This document shows, one piece after another, positions 5,534-6,351 of a stretch of DNA of 6,351 nucleotides. The stretch lies in the NCBI GenBank assembly GCA_018830385.1, contig JAHJSO010000043.1:1-6351 (forward strand), read 5' to 3'. This DNA is from Elusimicrobiota bacterium (GTDB lineage: Bacteria; Elusimicrobiota; Endomicrobiia; CG1-02-37-114; JAHJSO01). The first letter of the stretch is position 1. Every line of letters begins with the position of its first letter. The notes under the pieces were generated by a model, which worked only from the letters and a program-made list of their open reading frames with translations, made no database searches and had not been told where the DNA came from. A program made the translations under genes and the position numbers.

Positions 5534-6351
5534 ATGGCCGAAAATACGTTGTCTGAAGACAGGGTTTTAAGAGAACTTCTGCGAACGGAAAGCGATATGG
5601 CAAAAGAGACAATCCGGCTTTTACAATCCCGTTACAATTCAGAAAAGCAGCAGTGGGACAAGGTATTTAAAGGAAAAGAGTCCGACTTAGTCGCTCTAAG
5701 GGGCAAACTGGTTGAAACCGAACAACGGCTTAAACAACTGAGGGATGAATCGTCCTGGCAGAGCCACCGGGAGATGGAACACCTGAAACTGTCCGTTGAA
5801 GAAATAAAAATAAGGAAAGAGAAGGAAATAGAAAAATGGCAGGTCATAGAAAATAAGGTCAGGACGTACAGGCAGATTGCCGACGAGACCCAGTCCAGGC
5901 TACTTGAGGAACAGAGGAAACTGGCGGAAACGAGAGAAAAGCGCCTGCAGGAAGAGCAGGACTTCCGCCAGCAGATTGAAAAATACAACGGACAGGTGGT
6001 TGAACTTCAGAACACGCTGCTGAAAAAGGAACAGGACTGGACAATAGACAGGGCGAGATACGAGAAGGAGGTTGAACGTCTCTCCGAACAACTTAAAACA
6101 TTTGAACTGGTTATCCATGACGATAGGACAAGCAGGGATAAAACGATCGGGGATAAGGACGAACACATAATCAGGTTCCAGAAGGCGCTTCAGGATTTAA
6201 GCGTTGAACTGGTTCAGGAGAGACAGCGGAACGAAACACTCCTGCAGGAAGTGGCAGAGCGGGATAAAAGGATAACCGGTCTGGAAAGCAGGAATAATGA
6301 AATTATAACCCGGATTGAACAGGAACGCAGGGAATGGCAGGAGGCATGGCA
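5534..6351 (+). CDS. Long coiled-coil protein, 3' end outside the window
   Basis: The reading frame is open from ATG 5534 to the window edge: 272 codons plus two bases with no stop, so it is partial at its C-terminus. The SD CGGAGGGA (5518-5525) is the best in the window, about 8 nt before ATG. There is no signal peptide or membrane segment, so the visible part should be cytoplasmic. After the first few residues it is almost entirely charged and helical, rich in E, K, R and Q with heptad-like Leu/Ile, as in a coiled coil. Tryptophans recur at 41, 75, 102, 169 and 268 in similar E/K/Q-rich contexts. A 25-residue near-repeat links EEQDFRQQIEKY (140-151) to KEQDWTIDRARY (165-176). I recognise no family. 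The position directly after a motor operon suggests a cytoplasmic scaffold or track linked to the motor, but coiled coils match many things and its own promoter weakens the link. Confidence 0.8.
   Translation, partial: MAENTLSEDRVLRELLRTESDMAKETIRLLQSRYNSEKQQWDKVFKGKESDLVALRGKLVETEQRLKQLRDESSWQSHREMEHLKLSVEEIKIRKEKEIEKWQVIENKVRTYRQIADETQSRLLEEQRKLAETREKRLQEEQDFRQQIEKYNGQVVELQNTLLKKEQDWTIDRARYEKEVERLSEQLKTFELVIHDDRTSRDKTIGDKDEHIIRFQKALQDLSVELVQERQRNETLLQEVAERDKRITGLESRNNEIITRIEQERREWQEAW

Noticed and set aside
5632..6166. Minus-strand reading frames opposite the coiled-coil gene
   Set aside because: They are Ser/Cys/Phe-rich shadows of an E/K-rich coiled-coil frame with a strong SD and promoter on the + strand.

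Overview
The window looks like a chromosomal fragment from a diderm, probably uncultured, bacterium. It encodes a PorV/PorQ-type outer-membrane barrel with a signal peptide, an inner-membrane MotA/MotB stator with peptidoglycan-binding domains, and moderate-GC, well-organised bacterial genes with ordinary stop codons. The PorV-TPR architecture, the dispersed repeat ending in ..CTCGCAATGACA and a flagellar-type motor cassette without visible filament genes remind me of candidate phyla such as Omnitrophota, Elusimicrobiota or relatives. That placement is a low-confidence inference.

Layout. Positions 1-168 are four back-to-back copies of a 42-bp repeat that stop 2 bp before a start codon. Five genes follow on the + strand in one tight run: a PorV/PorQ-like barrel with C-terminal TPR-like helices (171-1778); a single-pass membrane protein fusing the periplasmic C-terminal part of FliF to the middle and C-terminal domains of FliG (1797-3284); MotA (3288-4067); MotB (4074-4736); and a second MotB-like protein overlapping the first by 4 bp (4733-5425). 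A 108-bp gap then carries a near-consensus sigma-70 promoter and an operator-like dyad. The last gene (5534 to the window edge) encodes a long soluble coiled-coil protein and is cut off at the right.

How the genes may work together. MotA and the MotB pair would form an ion-driven stator anchored to peptidoglycan. The FliF-FliG fusion would be the rotor, with a periplasmic ring domain joined covalently through one membrane helix to the torque-receiving FliG domain. The PorV-TPR protein gives an outer-membrane component. No rod, hook, export-gate, FliM/FliN or filament gene is visible here. The simplest reading is a stripped-down flagellar-derived rotary motor coupled to the cell envelope rather than to a filament, possibly for gliding or another envelope-spanning mechanical task. 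Notable details are the loss of the ion-carrying Asp in the second MotB (Asn instead), the fusion replacing the usual FliF-C/FliG-N contact, and matched loss of charge at one rotor-stator contact pair. I do not recall a described system with this exact composition. Without database searches this remains a hypothesis.
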